From Enterococcus sp. 5H (lineage in GTDB: Bacteria > Bacillota > Bacilli > Lactobacillales > Enterococcaceae), in assembly GCF_028128615.1 (NCBI RefSeq), contig NZ_AMDP01000005.1, forward strand, positions 1 through 64,000: a stretch of DNA of 64,000 nucleotides, read 5' to 3'. Of this stretch, positions 54,861-64,000 are shown one piece after another (the first letter of the stretch is position 1; each line of letters opens with the position of its first letter). The notes under the pieces were generated by a model. The model did not search any database. It was given only the letters and a program-made list of their open reading frames with translations, and had not been told where the DNA came from. Position numbers and translations under genes: made by a program.

Positions 54861-54900
54861 AATAAAAAGACCGAACAAAACTGCTATTAGTTCTGTTCCG
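54861..54900 (-). terminator. Terminator of rsuA-type gene
   Basis: CGGAACAGAAC / GTTTTGTTCGG stem followed by TCTTTTTATTTT on the minus strand. Confidence 0.8.
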
Positions 54901-54922
54901 TCCGCTTAAAGGGAAACACTGC

Positions 54923-55645
54923 TTAATCTATTTTTTTTAACAAATCCAATTCTTCATTAGTTATCGCTCGGTAAGCGCCTAAAGGTAATTCTTCATCTAA
55001 CCATAACGATCCCATACGTAGCCGTTTTAAGTAAATAACTTTCTTGTCTACCGCTTCAAACATCCGTTTTACTTGGTGGAATTTTCCTTCTTGAATAATT
55101 AAACGAATTTCTGAAATGCCTTCTGCTTCATCTATCTTATCAATCAATAATTCGCTAGGTTTCACTAATTCACCATTCGTCAGTGCAAATCCTTCAGCAA
55201 ATTTCTCTTTGTCATTTGATCCAACCAATCCTTGAATTTTTGCGAAATATTCTTTATCTACATGTTTTTTTGGTGACAATAACTGATGAGCTAATTGTCC
55301 GTCGTTCGTTAATAATAATAGCCCTTCCGTATCTTTATCTAACCGACCAACAGGAAATAAATCTTCTCTAAAATCTTCGTCTTGCAATAAATCGATCACT
55401 GTTTGATCTCGTTTATCCTCCGTTGCAGAAATAACGCCTTGAGGTTTATGCAACATGTAGTAATAGAATTCTTGATAAACTAACGGTTCTCCAGCAAAGG
55501 AAATCATATCCTTGTTTTCATCCACTTGGGTTTTAGCATCTTTTACGATTATGTCATTCACCGTTACTAAACTTTTTTTCAACAATTGCTTTACTTCTTT
55601 GCGGCTGCCAACACCTGTTTCTGCCAGAAATTTATCTAAACGCAT
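54923..55645 (-). CDS. rsuA: 16S rRNA pseudouridine synthase RsuA family
   Basis: 240 aa. N-terminal S4 domain (MRLDKFLAETGVGSRKEVKQLLKK), catalytic domain with FPVGRLDKDTEGLLLLTNDGQL (catalytic Asp ~102) and KFHQVKRMF. Expected target U516 of 16S rRNA; RluB-type 23S activity is an alternative. AAGGAGG lies 8 nt before the ATG. Downstream of the flippase gene, separated by a long hairpin. Confidence 0.9.
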   Translation of the reverse strand: MRLDKFLAETGVGSRKEVKQLLKKSLVTVNDIIVKDAKTQVDENKDMISFAGEPLVYQEFYYYMLHKPQGVISATEDKRDQTVIDLLQDEDFREDLFPVGRLDKDTEGLLLLTNDGQLAHQLLSPKKHVDKEYFAKIQGLVGSNDKEKFAEGFALTNGELVKPSELLIDKIDEAEGISEIRLIIQEGKFHQVKRMFEAVDKKVIYLKRLRMGSLWLDEELPLGAYRAITNEELDLLKKID

Positions 55646-55681
55646 CAATCATTCCTCCTTGCATTATTGCTATGAAAAAAG

Positions 55682-55781
55682 TAAGGCTGTGACAATTTTC
55701 TAAAACCCACACAATGCATAAAACGCAATGTGCGGGTTTTCGTCCAATTGCTCAAGTCTAAGCGACTTTTGTCACAACCTA
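55682..55781. repeat. Long two-layer hairpin between flippase and rsuA-type genes
   Basis: Outer arms AGGCTGTGACA / TGTCACAACCT and an inner hairpin (AAAACCCACACAATGC / GCAATGTGCGGGTTTT). Same architecture as the other modular hairpins but different sequence; probably a terminator or attenuator. Confidence 0.65.
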
Positions 55782-55790
55782 TAAAAATAT

Positions 55791-57440
55791 TTATTTAATT
55801 TTTAACTTACGACGTAATTTGACAACACCTTTACCTAATAACTTGTCTGCTAATCGTAATTTTAATGTGATATAACCATAAACTGCGCCACCAAAAGCTG
55901 CAACAATTAAAATAATCACAAATGATTGGAACTTACGTGTTGGATCTAGGAAAAAGTATAAAAACTCTCTCATCAAAATAGTCGCAATCATCATTACCAT
56001 AGTAATCAAGAAAATCAGTAACCCACGGCGTAAAGTCAAACCAAAGTTAAATCGGCTAACTTTCTTAATTTTTCTCATAATCAAGAAGCAAGATAATGAA
56101 AAACCGATCATTGTAGCAATTAATGGTCCATAAACTTCAAAAAGACGTATAGCTGGATATTGAACAATTAATTTCAAAGCCAAGCCCAAGCCAAAATATT
56201 TAATCGCTGCTTTATTTTCATACATCCCCATCAACATCGTTGAAGAAAGCATGTACAGTCCCATAAACAAACCTGCGAAACAAGCTTGAATTAAAACAGA
56301 AACACCTAAAGCATCAGGCGCATAAAACATTGTATATAGCGGCTCTGCTAAAACAATCATACCAAATGTTGCTGGCAACATTACAAACATAAACAACTGT
56401 AGATTATTGCTGATTAATTTGGATAAATCACGATAATTTTTTAAAGTAATAGCTTCGGTAATCAATGGTAAGCCTGTCGCCGAAATCGATGTAGCTAAGG
56501 CGATTACTACCATGGTTAACTTATCTGGATTTGCATTAAAAATAGCAAATAGTGTGCGTAGTTGACTACCCGAATAAGTAGTAAAGGTATTCATAAAATT
56601 AGAAAATGTAAATTGATCGACCAATTTAAAAACAGTCACACCTGATCCCACAATGATAAACGGAATCGCTTCTTTGATTGTTTCAGTCAATAAATCTTTC
56701 GTTGATGCTTCATGTTGATTTGCACTGTGTGCTTCAAGATAATCGAACATTGGTTTTTGCTTACGAATATAGAAAAACAGCACGACAAAACTAGCCAGCA
56801 TCCCAATAAAAGCAGCTAGTGTTGATTGTGTAACCGCATCAACATAGTCACCATTATAGACTTTCATGATAATAAACGCTGTTAACAACATATAGAACAC
56901 ACGAGCAACTTGTTCAACAATTTGTGATAAAGCGTACGGCATCATGTCTTGATTTCCTTGGAAATAACCACGAACTACACTCATACATGGGAAAATCAGA
57001 ACCGCTAAACTTAATGAACGCATCGTCGGAATTAGATCTTCTCCCCCACCTGACCATTTTGCCAGCAACGGTGAAGCAAGATACATGACGACGGCAAAAA
57101 CTACACCTAAAACCGCCATTAATTGAAGTGCTTTGTAGAAAAGCTGTCTACTAATTTTGTATTCATTTAATGAGTTGTAATACGATGTTTGTTTTGCAAT
57201 AGCAGCAGGAATACCTGCTGTTGAAATTAATAAGAATAGCGCATATACAGTATAACCCATTGAAGATAAACTGTTTGCTTCATTGGCGTGTTCCCCCATC
57301 CATGCATACCATGGAATAATGTACACGGCTCCCAGCAAACGAGAAATTATATTACTAGCTGTCATCCATGCCGAGCCTTTAACCATCTTTTCTTGATTGG
57401 TCAAGATCGGTTGGTCAGCAGGATTTGGTTGATTTATCAT
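55791..57440 (-). CDS. MurJ/YtgP-like polysaccharide or lipid II flippase
   Basis: 549-aa MATE/MVF-type transporter with about 14 membrane helices (GSAWMTASNIISRLLGAVYIIPWYAWMG at the N-terminus, VVRGYFQGNQDMMPYALSQIVEQVARV mid-protein). Best match by eye is YtgP (Bacillus MurJ homolog) of the PST/SpoVB family, which moves lipid II outward. Soluble N-terminal ~20 aa. Divergent from murE, both for wall synthesis. Confidence 0.9.
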   Translation of the reverse strand: MINQPNPADQPILTNQEKMVKGSAWMTASNIISRLLGAVYIIPWYAWMGEHANEANSLSSMGYTVYALFLLISTAGIPAAIAKQTSYYNSLNEYKISRQLFYKALQLMAVLGVVFAVVMYLASPLLAKWSGGGEDLIPTMRSLSLAVLIFPCMSVVRGYFQGNQDMMPYALSQIVEQVARVFYMLLTAFIIMKVYNGDYVDAVTQSTLAAFIGMLASFVVLFFYIRKQKPMFDYLEAHSANQHEASTKDLLTETIKEAIPFIIVGSGVTVFKLVDQFTFSNFMNTFTTYSGSQLRTLFAIFNANPDKLTMVVIALATSISATGLPLITEAITLKNYRDLSKLISNNLQLFMFVMLPATFGMIVLAEPLYTMFYAPDALGVSVLIQACFAGLFMGLYMLSSTMLMGMYENKAAIKYFGLGLALKLIVQYPAIRLFEVYGPLIATMIGFSLSCFLIMRKIKKVSRFNFGLTLRRGLLIFLITMVMMIATILMREFLYFFLDPTRKFQSFVIILIVAAFGGAVYGYITLKLRLADKLLGKGVVKLRRKLKIK

Positions 57441-57896
57441 TTAACTCCTCCAACTTTCTTCAAACATGCTTTCTTTATTTTAATTGTTAAATCAAGGATA
57501 TGCAACGACTTTCTTGAATAAATTAACTTATTTATTCTTTTCGCTTAGATTATGTACAGAAATAACGATTTTGTTTTTTAAAAGTTTTATCAAGCAACTA
57601 ATTTCTATATTTTAATTTTTTGTTTTTTACTTGAGATAAGTGGGAAATCTCCTATATTTTTTGCTAAAATCAGATTTTTCTTACATAACTCAGATATAAT
57701 GTTTATAATTATTTGTTATTTTAAATATTCAAAAATCCAAAAAAAAATCACCCCTGATTAAGATTTCTCTACAATCTTTTTGTGCACCAACAACTGCCTT
57801 GATGTTTTTCTGTTTAAATTGTATGATAAATGCCTAAATAGTTTTTTCGTCAGAGACTTGACTTTAGTTTATTAGATACCGCTTGGAGGCGTAATG
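57441..57896. other. AT-rich divergent intergenic region
   Basis: 456 bp between the flippase gene and murE, carrying promoters for both. TGTATGAT near 57820 may be an extended -10 for murE. No gene with a ribosome site was seen. Confidence 0.3.
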
Positions 57897-59420
57897 ATGA
57901 ATATTTCTTTAAACAAAATCCGTGAATGTTTACTTGAAGAAAAGCTTTTAAAAGAATTTATTTTAGCTGATGACTGGTCATTAAATTTACCTAGTCCGCT
58001 GGCCGACAAAACATTTAACGCTCTTTCTTATGATTCACGAATAGTAAATTCTACTACACTTTTTTTCTGTAAAGGAATGAATTTTAAATCGGACTACTTG
58101 GAAGATGCTGTCAAATTAGGTCTTGAAGTATACGTAGCCGAGACGCCTTATGATGTTTCAGCCACTGTAGGGATTATTGTGACAGATATCAAAAAAGCAA
58201 TGGCCGTTTTAAGTATGGCATTTTACGACTACCCTCAAGAAAAGTTAAAGCTGGTTGCTTTTACTGGTACAAAAGGGAAAACAACCGCTGCTTATTTTAC
58301 AAAATATATTCTAGATCAGACAACTAATAAAAAAACTGCAATGCTGTCTACTATGAATTCAACTTTAGATGGACAAACTTATTTTAAATCTCATTTAACA
58401 ACACCAGAATCACTTGATCTTTACCGTATGATGGCTGCTGCTGTGGAAAACAAGATGACTCATTTCGTTATGGAAGTTTCATCTCAAGCGTATAAGACTA
58501 ATCGCGTATATGGATTATTTTTCGATGTCGGAATTTTTTTGAACATCACTCCAGACCATATTAGTCCAATCGAACATCCAACTTTTGATGATTATTTTTA
58601 CTGTAAACGACAATTGATTAAACATTCTAAAACAATGATTCTAAATCATGATTCTGACTATTTCCAGATGTTAAAAGACACTGCAGAACTTTTTGAAACA
58701 CCTTATATTGTTTATAGCGATCATCCACAAGCGGATGCAGATTATTTCTTTAAGACTAGCGAAGATGACTCTTTAGCATTCTCAATTCAAGCAAAAACTG
58801 ACTCTCTCGCTATTTCTGGTGACTATCACCTACGTTTGGCTGGCGATTTCAACAAAGGAAATGCCTTAAGTGCTGCTATTGCCAGTGCTCTAGTCGGCGC
58901 AACACGAGAAGATTGTCAGCTTGGTATCAAAGAAACAACTGTTCCCGGAAGAATGGAGCTTTTAACGAATACAAATGGTGCCAAAGTCTATGTCGATTAT
59001 GCACACAATTATGATAGTTTAAAGAATCTTCTAGCTTTTGTCAAAGAAGAACATTCTGATGGTCGTTTACTTGTGGTTATTGGCAGTACAGGGAATAAAG
59101 CCATTTCAAGACGTAAAGATTTCGGTACTGTTCTTTCCGAGCTTGCTGACGTAGCTATTTTAACAACGGATGATCCGGCTAATGAAGATCCTATAGCTAT
59201 TTGTGACGAAATTGCAGCTCATATCACTTCTAATATTCCAACAGAAATAATCGTTGACCGCAGTGAAGCAATCGCCAAAGCATTAGCTATGAGTAAACCT
59301 GTAGACGCTGTTATTTTAGCTGGAAAAGGCGCTGACTTATACCAAAAAGTTAATGGTGAAGACACTCCTTACGAAGGTGACTTCCATATCGCTGAACGTT
59401 TAATTCATGAAACTATCTAA
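57897..59420 (+). CDS. murE: UDP-MurNAc-L-Ala-D-Glu:L-lysine ligase
   Basis: 507-aa cytosolic Mur ligase that adds the third stem-peptide residue. P-loop FTGTKGKTTAAYF (~122-134), carbamylated-Lys/His region, C-terminal domain with DYAHNYDSL and TTDDPANEDP. DDPA replaces the DNPR of meso-DAP enzymes, which fits L-lysine as in enterococcal peptidoglycan. Two ATGs lie in tandem (57894, 57897); GGAGG is 4 or 7 nt upstream, so the second is slightly better placed. Confidence 0.94.
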   Translation: MNISLNKIRECLLEEKLLKEFILADDWSLNLPSPLADKTFNALSYDSRIVNSTTLFFCKGMNFKSDYLEDAVKLGLEVYVAETPYDVSATVGIIVTDIKKAMAVLSMAFYDYPQEKLKLVAFTGTKGKTTAAYFTKYILDQTTNKKTAMLSTMNSTLDGQTYFKSHLTTPESLDLYRMMAAAVENKMTHFVMEVSSQAYKTNRVYGLFFDVGIFLNITPDHISPIEHPTFDDYFYCKRQLIKHSKTMILNHDSDYFQMLKDTAELFETPYIVYSDHPQADADYFFKTSEDDSLAFSIQAKTDSLAISGDYHLRLAGDFNKGNALSAAIASALVGATREDCQLGIKETTVPGRMELLTNTNGAKVYVDYAHNYDSLKNLLAFVKEEHSDGRLLVVIGSTGNKAISRRKDFGTVLSELADVAILTTDDPANEDPIAICDEIAAHITSNIPTEIIVDRSEAIAKALAMSKPVDAVILAGKGADLYQKVNGEDTPYEGDFHIAERLIHETI

Positions 59421-59426
59421 TTCAAC

Positions 59427-59468
59427 AATGGTGAACCAGAAAATTTTCTTTCTGCTTCGCCATTTTTT
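59427..59468 (+). terminator. Terminator of murE
   Basis: AATGGTGAACCAGAAA / TTTCTGCTTCGCCATT hairpin followed by seven T. It reaches the 3' end of the convergent AEC gene. Confidence 0.85.
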
Positions 59469-60376
59469 TATCCCATCAACATCATTACCAGAGTCATCAA
59501 CACTAAACTAATTAAAATACTTGCTGAAGAAGTAAAACCAACTGTTTCTTCCGGCATACCTGCCTTTACACTATTAATTACAGAAAAAGTCGGCATCGGT
59601 GCTACACTTAATACAACTAAAACAATTCTCAGCATTGGATTCAACGGAATTACAAACGCAAATAACAACGCTAAAATTCCACCGCATAGATAACGCCAAA
59701 ACAAGACTTCTTTGACTAAATGCAATGCTCGCTTTGGTAAACGTACTTCAAAATATAACCCAATCATAAACATGGATAAAAACCCATTCGCTTTAGCAAT
59801 TAGTTCCAAAATAGCCAATAATTCCAGCGGTAAGTTAATATCTCCGATTCTCAGCAGCAACATAACCAAGTAAGCTGTAAACGGCACCGATCTTAATAGT
59901 GATAAAACAATTCGTTTTGCTGACGTTTCCTTTTTACTGCCAATCATTTTATCAATCAACAATGTGCTTCCACCAGTCAACATCACACTATTTCCAATAT
60001 CAAACATTAAAAGAAACGGAACTGCTAATGGATAGAAGCCTTGAATAAATGGTAAACTAAAATTTCCAATATTGTAACCTGACATCGAATACATTTGAAA
60101 CTGCTGTTCTAAAATAGAACGTTTTTTACTTACTCGACTGCCAATCAAAATGACTAAGATATTCATAATAATACCCATTATCAATAAGAAAAAAAGCGTT
60201 CCTGAGACAGCCACATTCGCTAAACTGACAATTACCGTTGCCGGTAAGGTAATATTTACGATAATAATCGATAGTGTTCCGCCATCTGCTTTACTTAATA
60301 AGCCAATTCGTTTCATCAAAAAACCTAAAAAGATCATAAAACAAAAAGCACCCGCTTGTACTAAAATCTCTTTCAT
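59468..60376 (-). CDS. AEC family transporter (auxin efflux carrier type)
   Basis: 302 aa with about ten membrane helices in two five-helix halves, with the central crossover SGYNIGNFSLPF (~110). Related bacterial proteins carry malate or other carboxylates; substrate unknown. Convergent with murE. Confidence 0.88.
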   Translation of the reverse strand: MKEILVQAGAFCFMIFLGFLMKRIGLLSKADGGTLSIIIVNITLPATVIVSLANVAVSGTLFFLLIMGIIMNILVILIGSRVSKKRSILEQQFQMYSMSGYNIGNFSLPFIQGFYPLAVPFLLMFDIGNSVMLTGGSTLLIDKMIGSKKETSAKRIVLSLLRSVPFTAYLVMLLLRIGDINLPLELLAILELIAKANGFLSMFMIGLYFEVRLPKRALHLVKEVLFWRYLCGGILALLFAFVIPLNPMLRIVLVVLSVAPMPTFSVINSVKAGMPEETVGFTSSASILISLVLMTLVMMLMG

Positions 60377-60538
60377 CCAATTTGCCCCTCACATTTCGTT
60401 TTCCAACACTCTTACAAATTATAGCAAAAAGATCCTAATTCAGCTGGCTTTACTATAAAACATTGTTTCCCTGAGTTAATTCTAGTTGATTGAAGTCATA
60501 ACTGCTATACTAAAGAAAAATTCTAGGAGGAACACGAT

Positions 60539-60955
60539 ATGATTCAGAAAATACTCATAGGACTAAACTTAATTATTGGTCTTGGCGGCGTTGTAGGTGG
60601 ATTTCTAGCATTATCTAGCAGCGCAAGAGCAAGTGTCGGCATTAGCGAAACAATGTTAAAAAACTCACCGTTTACAACTTTTTTGATTCCCGGATTGTTT
60701 TTACTTTGTATAATTGGTTTTGGAAACTTGTTTGTTAGCTATACAAGCATCAAAACAAAACCATCATTTGCTTATTTTGATTGTGTAATTGGGTTAATAT
60801 TATGTCTATGGATCATTGCTCAATGTATTATGCTACTATCGATTGTTCCTTTGCATGTTATTTTCTTTTTACTAGGTTTTGTACAATTTTTAGGGGGATT
60901 ATTATTGATTCGAAAAGAACATTTATTGCCGCCATTTTCTGCGCATCAAAATTGA
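60539..60955 (+). CDS. Small membrane protein of unknown function
   Basis: 138 aa with four hydrophobic spans (~5-27, 44-65, 78-98, 102-125). AGGAGG lies ~9 nt before the ATG. I recognise no family. Divergent from the AEC gene, with its own terminator at 61047-61087. Confidence 0.7.
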   Translation: MIQKILIGLNLIIGLGGVVGGFLALSSSARASVGISETMLKNSPFTTFLIPGLFLLCIIGFGNLFVSYTSIKTKPSFAYFDCVIGLILCLWIIAQCIMLLSIVPLHVIFFLLGFVQFLGGLLLIRKEHLLPPFSAHQN

Positions 60956-61046
60956 ACAATAGTATATTTATTTTGCTGATTAATACAGAAACTCATTGAG
61001 TATTACAAAAAACAGCTGTTTTTAATCGTAAATTTTTCTTAAATCA

Positions 61047-61087
61047 AAAAACCACTATCTTCCTCAACAAAGCAAGATAGTGGTTTT
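61047..61087. terminator. Bidirectional terminator between convergent genes
   Basis: AAAACCACTATCTT / AAGATAGTGGTTTT hairpin with T runs on both strands. Confidence 0.85.
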
Positions 61088-61105
61088 CATATTTTTCATT
61101 CTATA

Positions 61106-63571
61106 CTATTTCTTCAATCCAGAAGGTTTGAAGCCTTTCAAACGCAATGCATTCAGCAACACTGAAACTGAACTAAAACTCATCGCTGCTCCGGCAATCA
61201 TTGGATTTAACAAAGGTCCGCCAAATACGTGTAACAATCCCATCGCCACTGGAATTCCCAATGTGTTATAAGCAAACGCCCAGAACAGATTTTCTTTAAT
61301 ATTTTTGATCGTAGCTTTACTTAACTCTACAGCAGTCGGGACATCCATCAAGTCACTGCGCATTAGTACAATATCTGCAGATTCCATTGCCACATCTGTT
61401 CCTGATCCAATCGCAATTCCAATATCTGCTTGAGCTAATGCTGGAGCATCATTGATTCCATCGCCAACCATCGCTACTTTTTTACCTTCTTTTTGTAGTT
61501 TCATCACTTCATTCGCTTTATCTTCGGGCAGTACTTCGCTTAACACGCGGTCAATCCCAACTTGTTTTGCAATTGCTTGAGCTGTTCGTTTATTGTCACC
61601 AGTAATCATTGCTACTTCAATGCCCATTTGATGTAACTTTTTAATTGCCGAAATACTATTGGGTTTGATTGTATCTGCTACAGCAATAATTCCAGCAATT
61701 TTACCGTCTTTTGCAATATACATCGGTGTTTTTCCTTGTTCAGCTAATTGATCTGAAACAGTACTTAAATTTTCCAATGTGATTTTTTGGTCGTCCATTA
61801 ATTTTTTATTTCCTAATAATAATCTACTGCCTTCAATTGTGACTTCAATCCCATGACCGGGAATTGCTTCGAAGGCGTCTGTTGATGCAAGTGTTAATTG
61901 TTTTTCTTCAGCACCATTGACAATCGCTTCTCCAAGCGGATGCTCAGAGCCTTTTTCGGCTGAGGCAGCTAATCGAAGTAGCTCTTCTTTTGTGATAAAC
62001 TCGGCTGTCACAATATCTGTTACCTTAGGTTTACCTTCTGTAATTGTTCCTGTTTTATCAAAGACAATCGTTTGAATTTTATGCGTTGTTTCAAGCGCAT
62101 CTCCACTTTTGATTAATACACCGTTTTCTGCTCCTTTTCCTGTTCCTACCATGATAGCCGTTGGCGTTGCTAAGCCTAGCGCACATGGACATGCAATAAC
62201 AAGTACAGAAATTGTGATTGTCAGTGCAAAAATCCATGATTCCTGACCTAAGAAATACCAAGCTAAACCTGCTAAAATAGCTAAAACAATCACGATTGGT
62301 ACAAACACACCAGAAATTTTATCTGCCATTTTAGCAATTGGTGCTTTAGAACCTTGAGCATCTTCCACTAGTTTGATGATTTGAGATAAGGCAGTATCTT
62401 TACCGACTTTTGTGGCTTTAAAACGAAAGCTGCCGTTTTTATTAATACTAGCACCAATCACATTATCTCCCGCTTTTTTCTCTACAGGAATACTTTCACC
62501 TGTTAACATCGATTCATCGACTGAAGTTGAACCTTCCGTAACTAGTCCATCAACAGGAATTTTTTCACCTGGACGAACAACAATAATATCATTTAGTTGA
62601 ACACTATCCACAGGCACTTCAATTTCTTCATCATTACGCAAAATACGTGCATTTTTAGGAGCCAAGCCCATTAATTTTTTAATTGCTTCAGAGGTTTTCC
62701 CTTTAGAGATTGCTTCAAAATATTTCCCTAGCGTAATCAATGTTAAAATCACAGCTGCTGATTCATAATAAAGAGCCATCGTAAAATCATGATTGCCAGC
62801 GAAAATCATCCCAGTTCCGTACAAACTATACAAAACAGCCGCACTAGTTCCCAAAGCAACTAATGAATCCATATTGGGATGTCCTTTGAACAATGCTTTG
62901 AACCCAACAATAAAGAAACTTCTGCCTAAATAAACGACAGGAATAGTTAAAATCAATTGTGCCATCGCAAAAGTGTCCGGATGCATCATTGGATCTAGAA
63001 ACATTGGCAAAGGCATTCCGATCATATGCCCCATAGCAATATAAAGCAACGGAACTGTAAATACAGCCGAAATCCAAAAGCGCTGCCACATTTCTTTAAT
63101 ATGTTTTTGTTTTTTCTCCCGATCTTTATCAACTGAATCAGTCGTATCAATTTGTTCAATTGCTTCATAGCCAGCATCTGCTACAGTTTTAGTAATATCG
63201 GATACATTGACCATAGTTGGATCAAAATCAACTATCATTTTTTCAGTGGCTAAATTAACAGTTGCTTTTGCGATCCCATTTAGTTTGTTTGTCGCTTTTT
63301 CAATTGTTTGCGCACATGAAGCACAAGTCATGCCTTCAATATCAAATGTTCTTTGTTGATTATTACTTAAGGCTTCATACCCGGCATCTGCTACCGCTTT
63401 TTGGATCTCTTTTTCAGATAATTGGCTTCCATCATATTCAACACTTAATTTTTCTGTCGCTAAATTGACAGTTGCTTTTGAAACTCCTGATAACTTGCCT
63501 GCCGCTTTTTCAACAGTTTGTGCACAAGAGGCACAGGTCATCCCCTCAATATCAAACGTCTTTGCTTCCAT
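61106..63571 (-). CDS. copA: Copper-exporting P1B-type ATPase
   Basis: 821 aa. Two N-terminal heavy-metal domains with GMTCASC (Cys13/16 and Cys82/85), eight membrane helices, the transport motif [23 protein letters not shown] (phosphorylated Asp), SEHPLGEAI and [13 protein letters not shown] plus the late YN and MSSS motifs fit Cu(I) export. Two metal domains match the Gram-positive CopA type. No copY or copZ gene is visible within the window; a cop-box operator and a strong promoter precede it, so CopY-type derepression is likely. Confidence 0.95.
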   Translation of the reverse strand: MEAKTFDIEGMTCASCAQTVEKAAGKLSGVSKATVNLATEKLSVEYDGSQLSEKEIQKAVADAGYEALSNNQQRTFDIEGMTCASCAQTIEKATNKLNGIAKATVNLATEKMIVDFDPTMVNVSDITKTVADAGYEAIEQIDTTDSVDKDREKKQKHIKEMWQRFWISAVFTVPLLYIAMGHMIGMPLPMFLDPMMHPDTFAMAQLILTIPVVYLGRSFFIVGFKALFKGHPNMDSLVALGTSAAVLYSLYGTGMIFAGNHDFTMALYYESAAVILTLITLGKYFEAISKGKTSEAIKKLMGLAPKNARILRNDEEIEVPVDSVQLNDIIVVRPGEKIPVDGLVTEGSTSVDESMLTGESIPVEKKAGDNVIGASINKNGSFRFKATKVGKDTALSQIIKLVEDAQGSKAPIAKMADKISGVFVPIVIVLAILAGLAWYFLGQESWIFALTITISVLVIACPCALGLATPTAIMVGTGKGAENGVLIKSGDALETTHKIQTIVFDKTGTITEGKPKVTDIVTAEFITKEELLRLAASAEKGSEHPLGEAIVNGAEEKQLTLASTDAFEAIPGHGIEVTIEGSRLLLGNKKLMDDQKITLENLSTVSDQLAEQGKTPMYIAKDGKIAGIIAVADTIKPNSISAIKKLHQMGIEVAMITGDNKRTAQAIAKQVGIDRVLSEVLPEDKANEVMKLQKEGKKVAMVGDGINDAPALAQADIGIAIGSGTDVAMESADIVLMRSDLMDVPTAVELSKATIKNIKENLFWAFAYNTLGIPVAMGLLHVFGGPLLNPMIAGAAMSFSSVSVLLNALRLKGFKPSGLKK

Positions 63572-63617
63572 TTTTTACATCTCCTTTGATAGACTTTGGT
63601 TTTATGACTAATCTTTA

Positions 63618-63637
63618 ACGACTACATTTATAGTCGT
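63618..63637. promoter_or_regulatory. Cop-box-like operator
   Basis: ACGACTACATTTATAGTCGT: 7-bp inverted arms around a core that fits the CopY site TACANNTGTA with one mismatch. It lies just downstream of the copA promoter's start point. Confidence 0.7.
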
Positions 63638-63651
63638 TTCATTTCTTCTTT

Positions 63652-63680
63652 ATATTAAAATAGATCAGCAGGTTTGTCAA
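63652..63680 (-). promoter_or_regulatory. Promoter of copA
   Basis: Minus strand TTGACA, 17-bp spacer, TAATAT: near-consensus sigma-70 promoter ~80 bp before the copA ATG. Confidence 0.75.
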
Positions 63681-64000
63681 CCTAAATATCTGAAGAGTTT
63701 ATTGCGCTTTGAATTGATAATAATTAACGCTGATTTATTCTAAAAATCTGAAAAAACATTATTATTTATCTAAAACCCTATCTTATTTTCTACTATATTT
63801 CATTATTTTATATTTATAATATAATTATTTTGTATGTAATTACTCACTAAAAAATTTACTATTCACTCTTTTTGTAATTAACAAGAACTAATAGCATTAT
63901 TAAAAAAACTCCTTGTATCGTAGGATATACTTATTTTAAAGATTAATTTACATAAAGTGAATATATATAATTTTCAAAATCCCTTCCAACTTTTATTCCA
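63681..64000. other. AT-rich non-coding end of window
   Basis: Very AT-rich; no ORF with a ribosome site, hairpin or repeat that I can support. Confidence 0.4.

Noticed and set aside
1-64000. tRNA, rRNA, CRISPR arrays and insertion sequences
   Set aside because: No tRNA cloverleaf with TTCRANT loop, no rRNA-like GC-rich block, no regularly spaced short repeats with unique spacers, and no transposase-like protein were seen.

Overview
This is a low-GC Firmicutes chromosome segment, most likely from the genus Enterococcus. The support is the wall-protein set (WxL, WxL-associated DUF916, LPxTG-type), a Lys-type MurE, ChW and GW wall-binding modules, LXG/T7SS effectors, strong GGAGG ribosome sites, and Bacillus-like synteny blocks (ytzB-ytoP-ytpP-ytpR-trmB-ytmP; hit-ecsAB-prsA-yhaMNO). 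I see no tRNA, rRNA, CRISPR array, transposase or phage structural gene. The species cannot be fixed from this window.

Layout. 1-11000 is an accessory, surface and antagonism region, all on the minus strand. It holds two paralogous CHAP lysins with different C-terminal binding modules, a three-gene WxL wall-protein operon, a type VII LXG toxin operon (two small helical partners, toxin, multipass membrane protein as likely immunity factor) and an orphan membrane protein. The block ends at the 3' end of rlmH. Between rlmH and htrA (11512-11899) there are six perfect DnaA boxes next to an AT-rich tract. 13-19 kb carries a small acidic protein, an FAD oxidoreductase that has lost both redox cysteines, a lipoprotein, an oxalate decarboxylase and a YoaK-type membrane protein. 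19-31 kb is core housekeeping: YtpR, Usp, thioredoxin, M42 peptidase, TrmB, YtmP, D-amino acid aminotransferase, EcsAB, Hit, PrsA. 30-35.5 kb is the YhaM/YhaN/YhaO nuclease operon. 35.7-37.2 kb is a pssA-psd pair for phosphatidylethanolamine synthesis. Then come a YlbF-family protein, a class A PBP, a secreted GH18 endoglycosidase with a possible cre site, a decaying 139-bp tandem repeat array, an RluA-family pseudouridine synthase, a phosphohexomutase and ArgR. 45.4-47 kb has an Xre protein and an Rgg-like regulator facing a 19-codon hydrophobic peptide gene. 47-64 kb holds an osmolyte/ergothioneine-type ABC importer, PepV, NnrD, a TetR-controlled ABC exporter, RsuA-type synthase, a MurJ-like flippase, MurE, an AEC transporter and a copper P-type ATPase with a cop-box operator.

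Most promising for something undescribed: (1) the 19-aa peptide gene with a perfect Shine-Dalgarno opposite an Rgg-like regulator, a candidate new pheromone pair; (2) the LXG operon whose glycine-rich toxin end and membrane-protein partner suggest a membrane-acting effector; (3) the DnaA-box cluster away from any dnaA gene in the window; (4) a 27-aa membrane peptide co-transcribed with a TMEM175-like channel from a consensus promoter threaded by AGGTACCT boxes; (5) the 139-bp tandem array. All calls come from reading the sequence; no database search was run.
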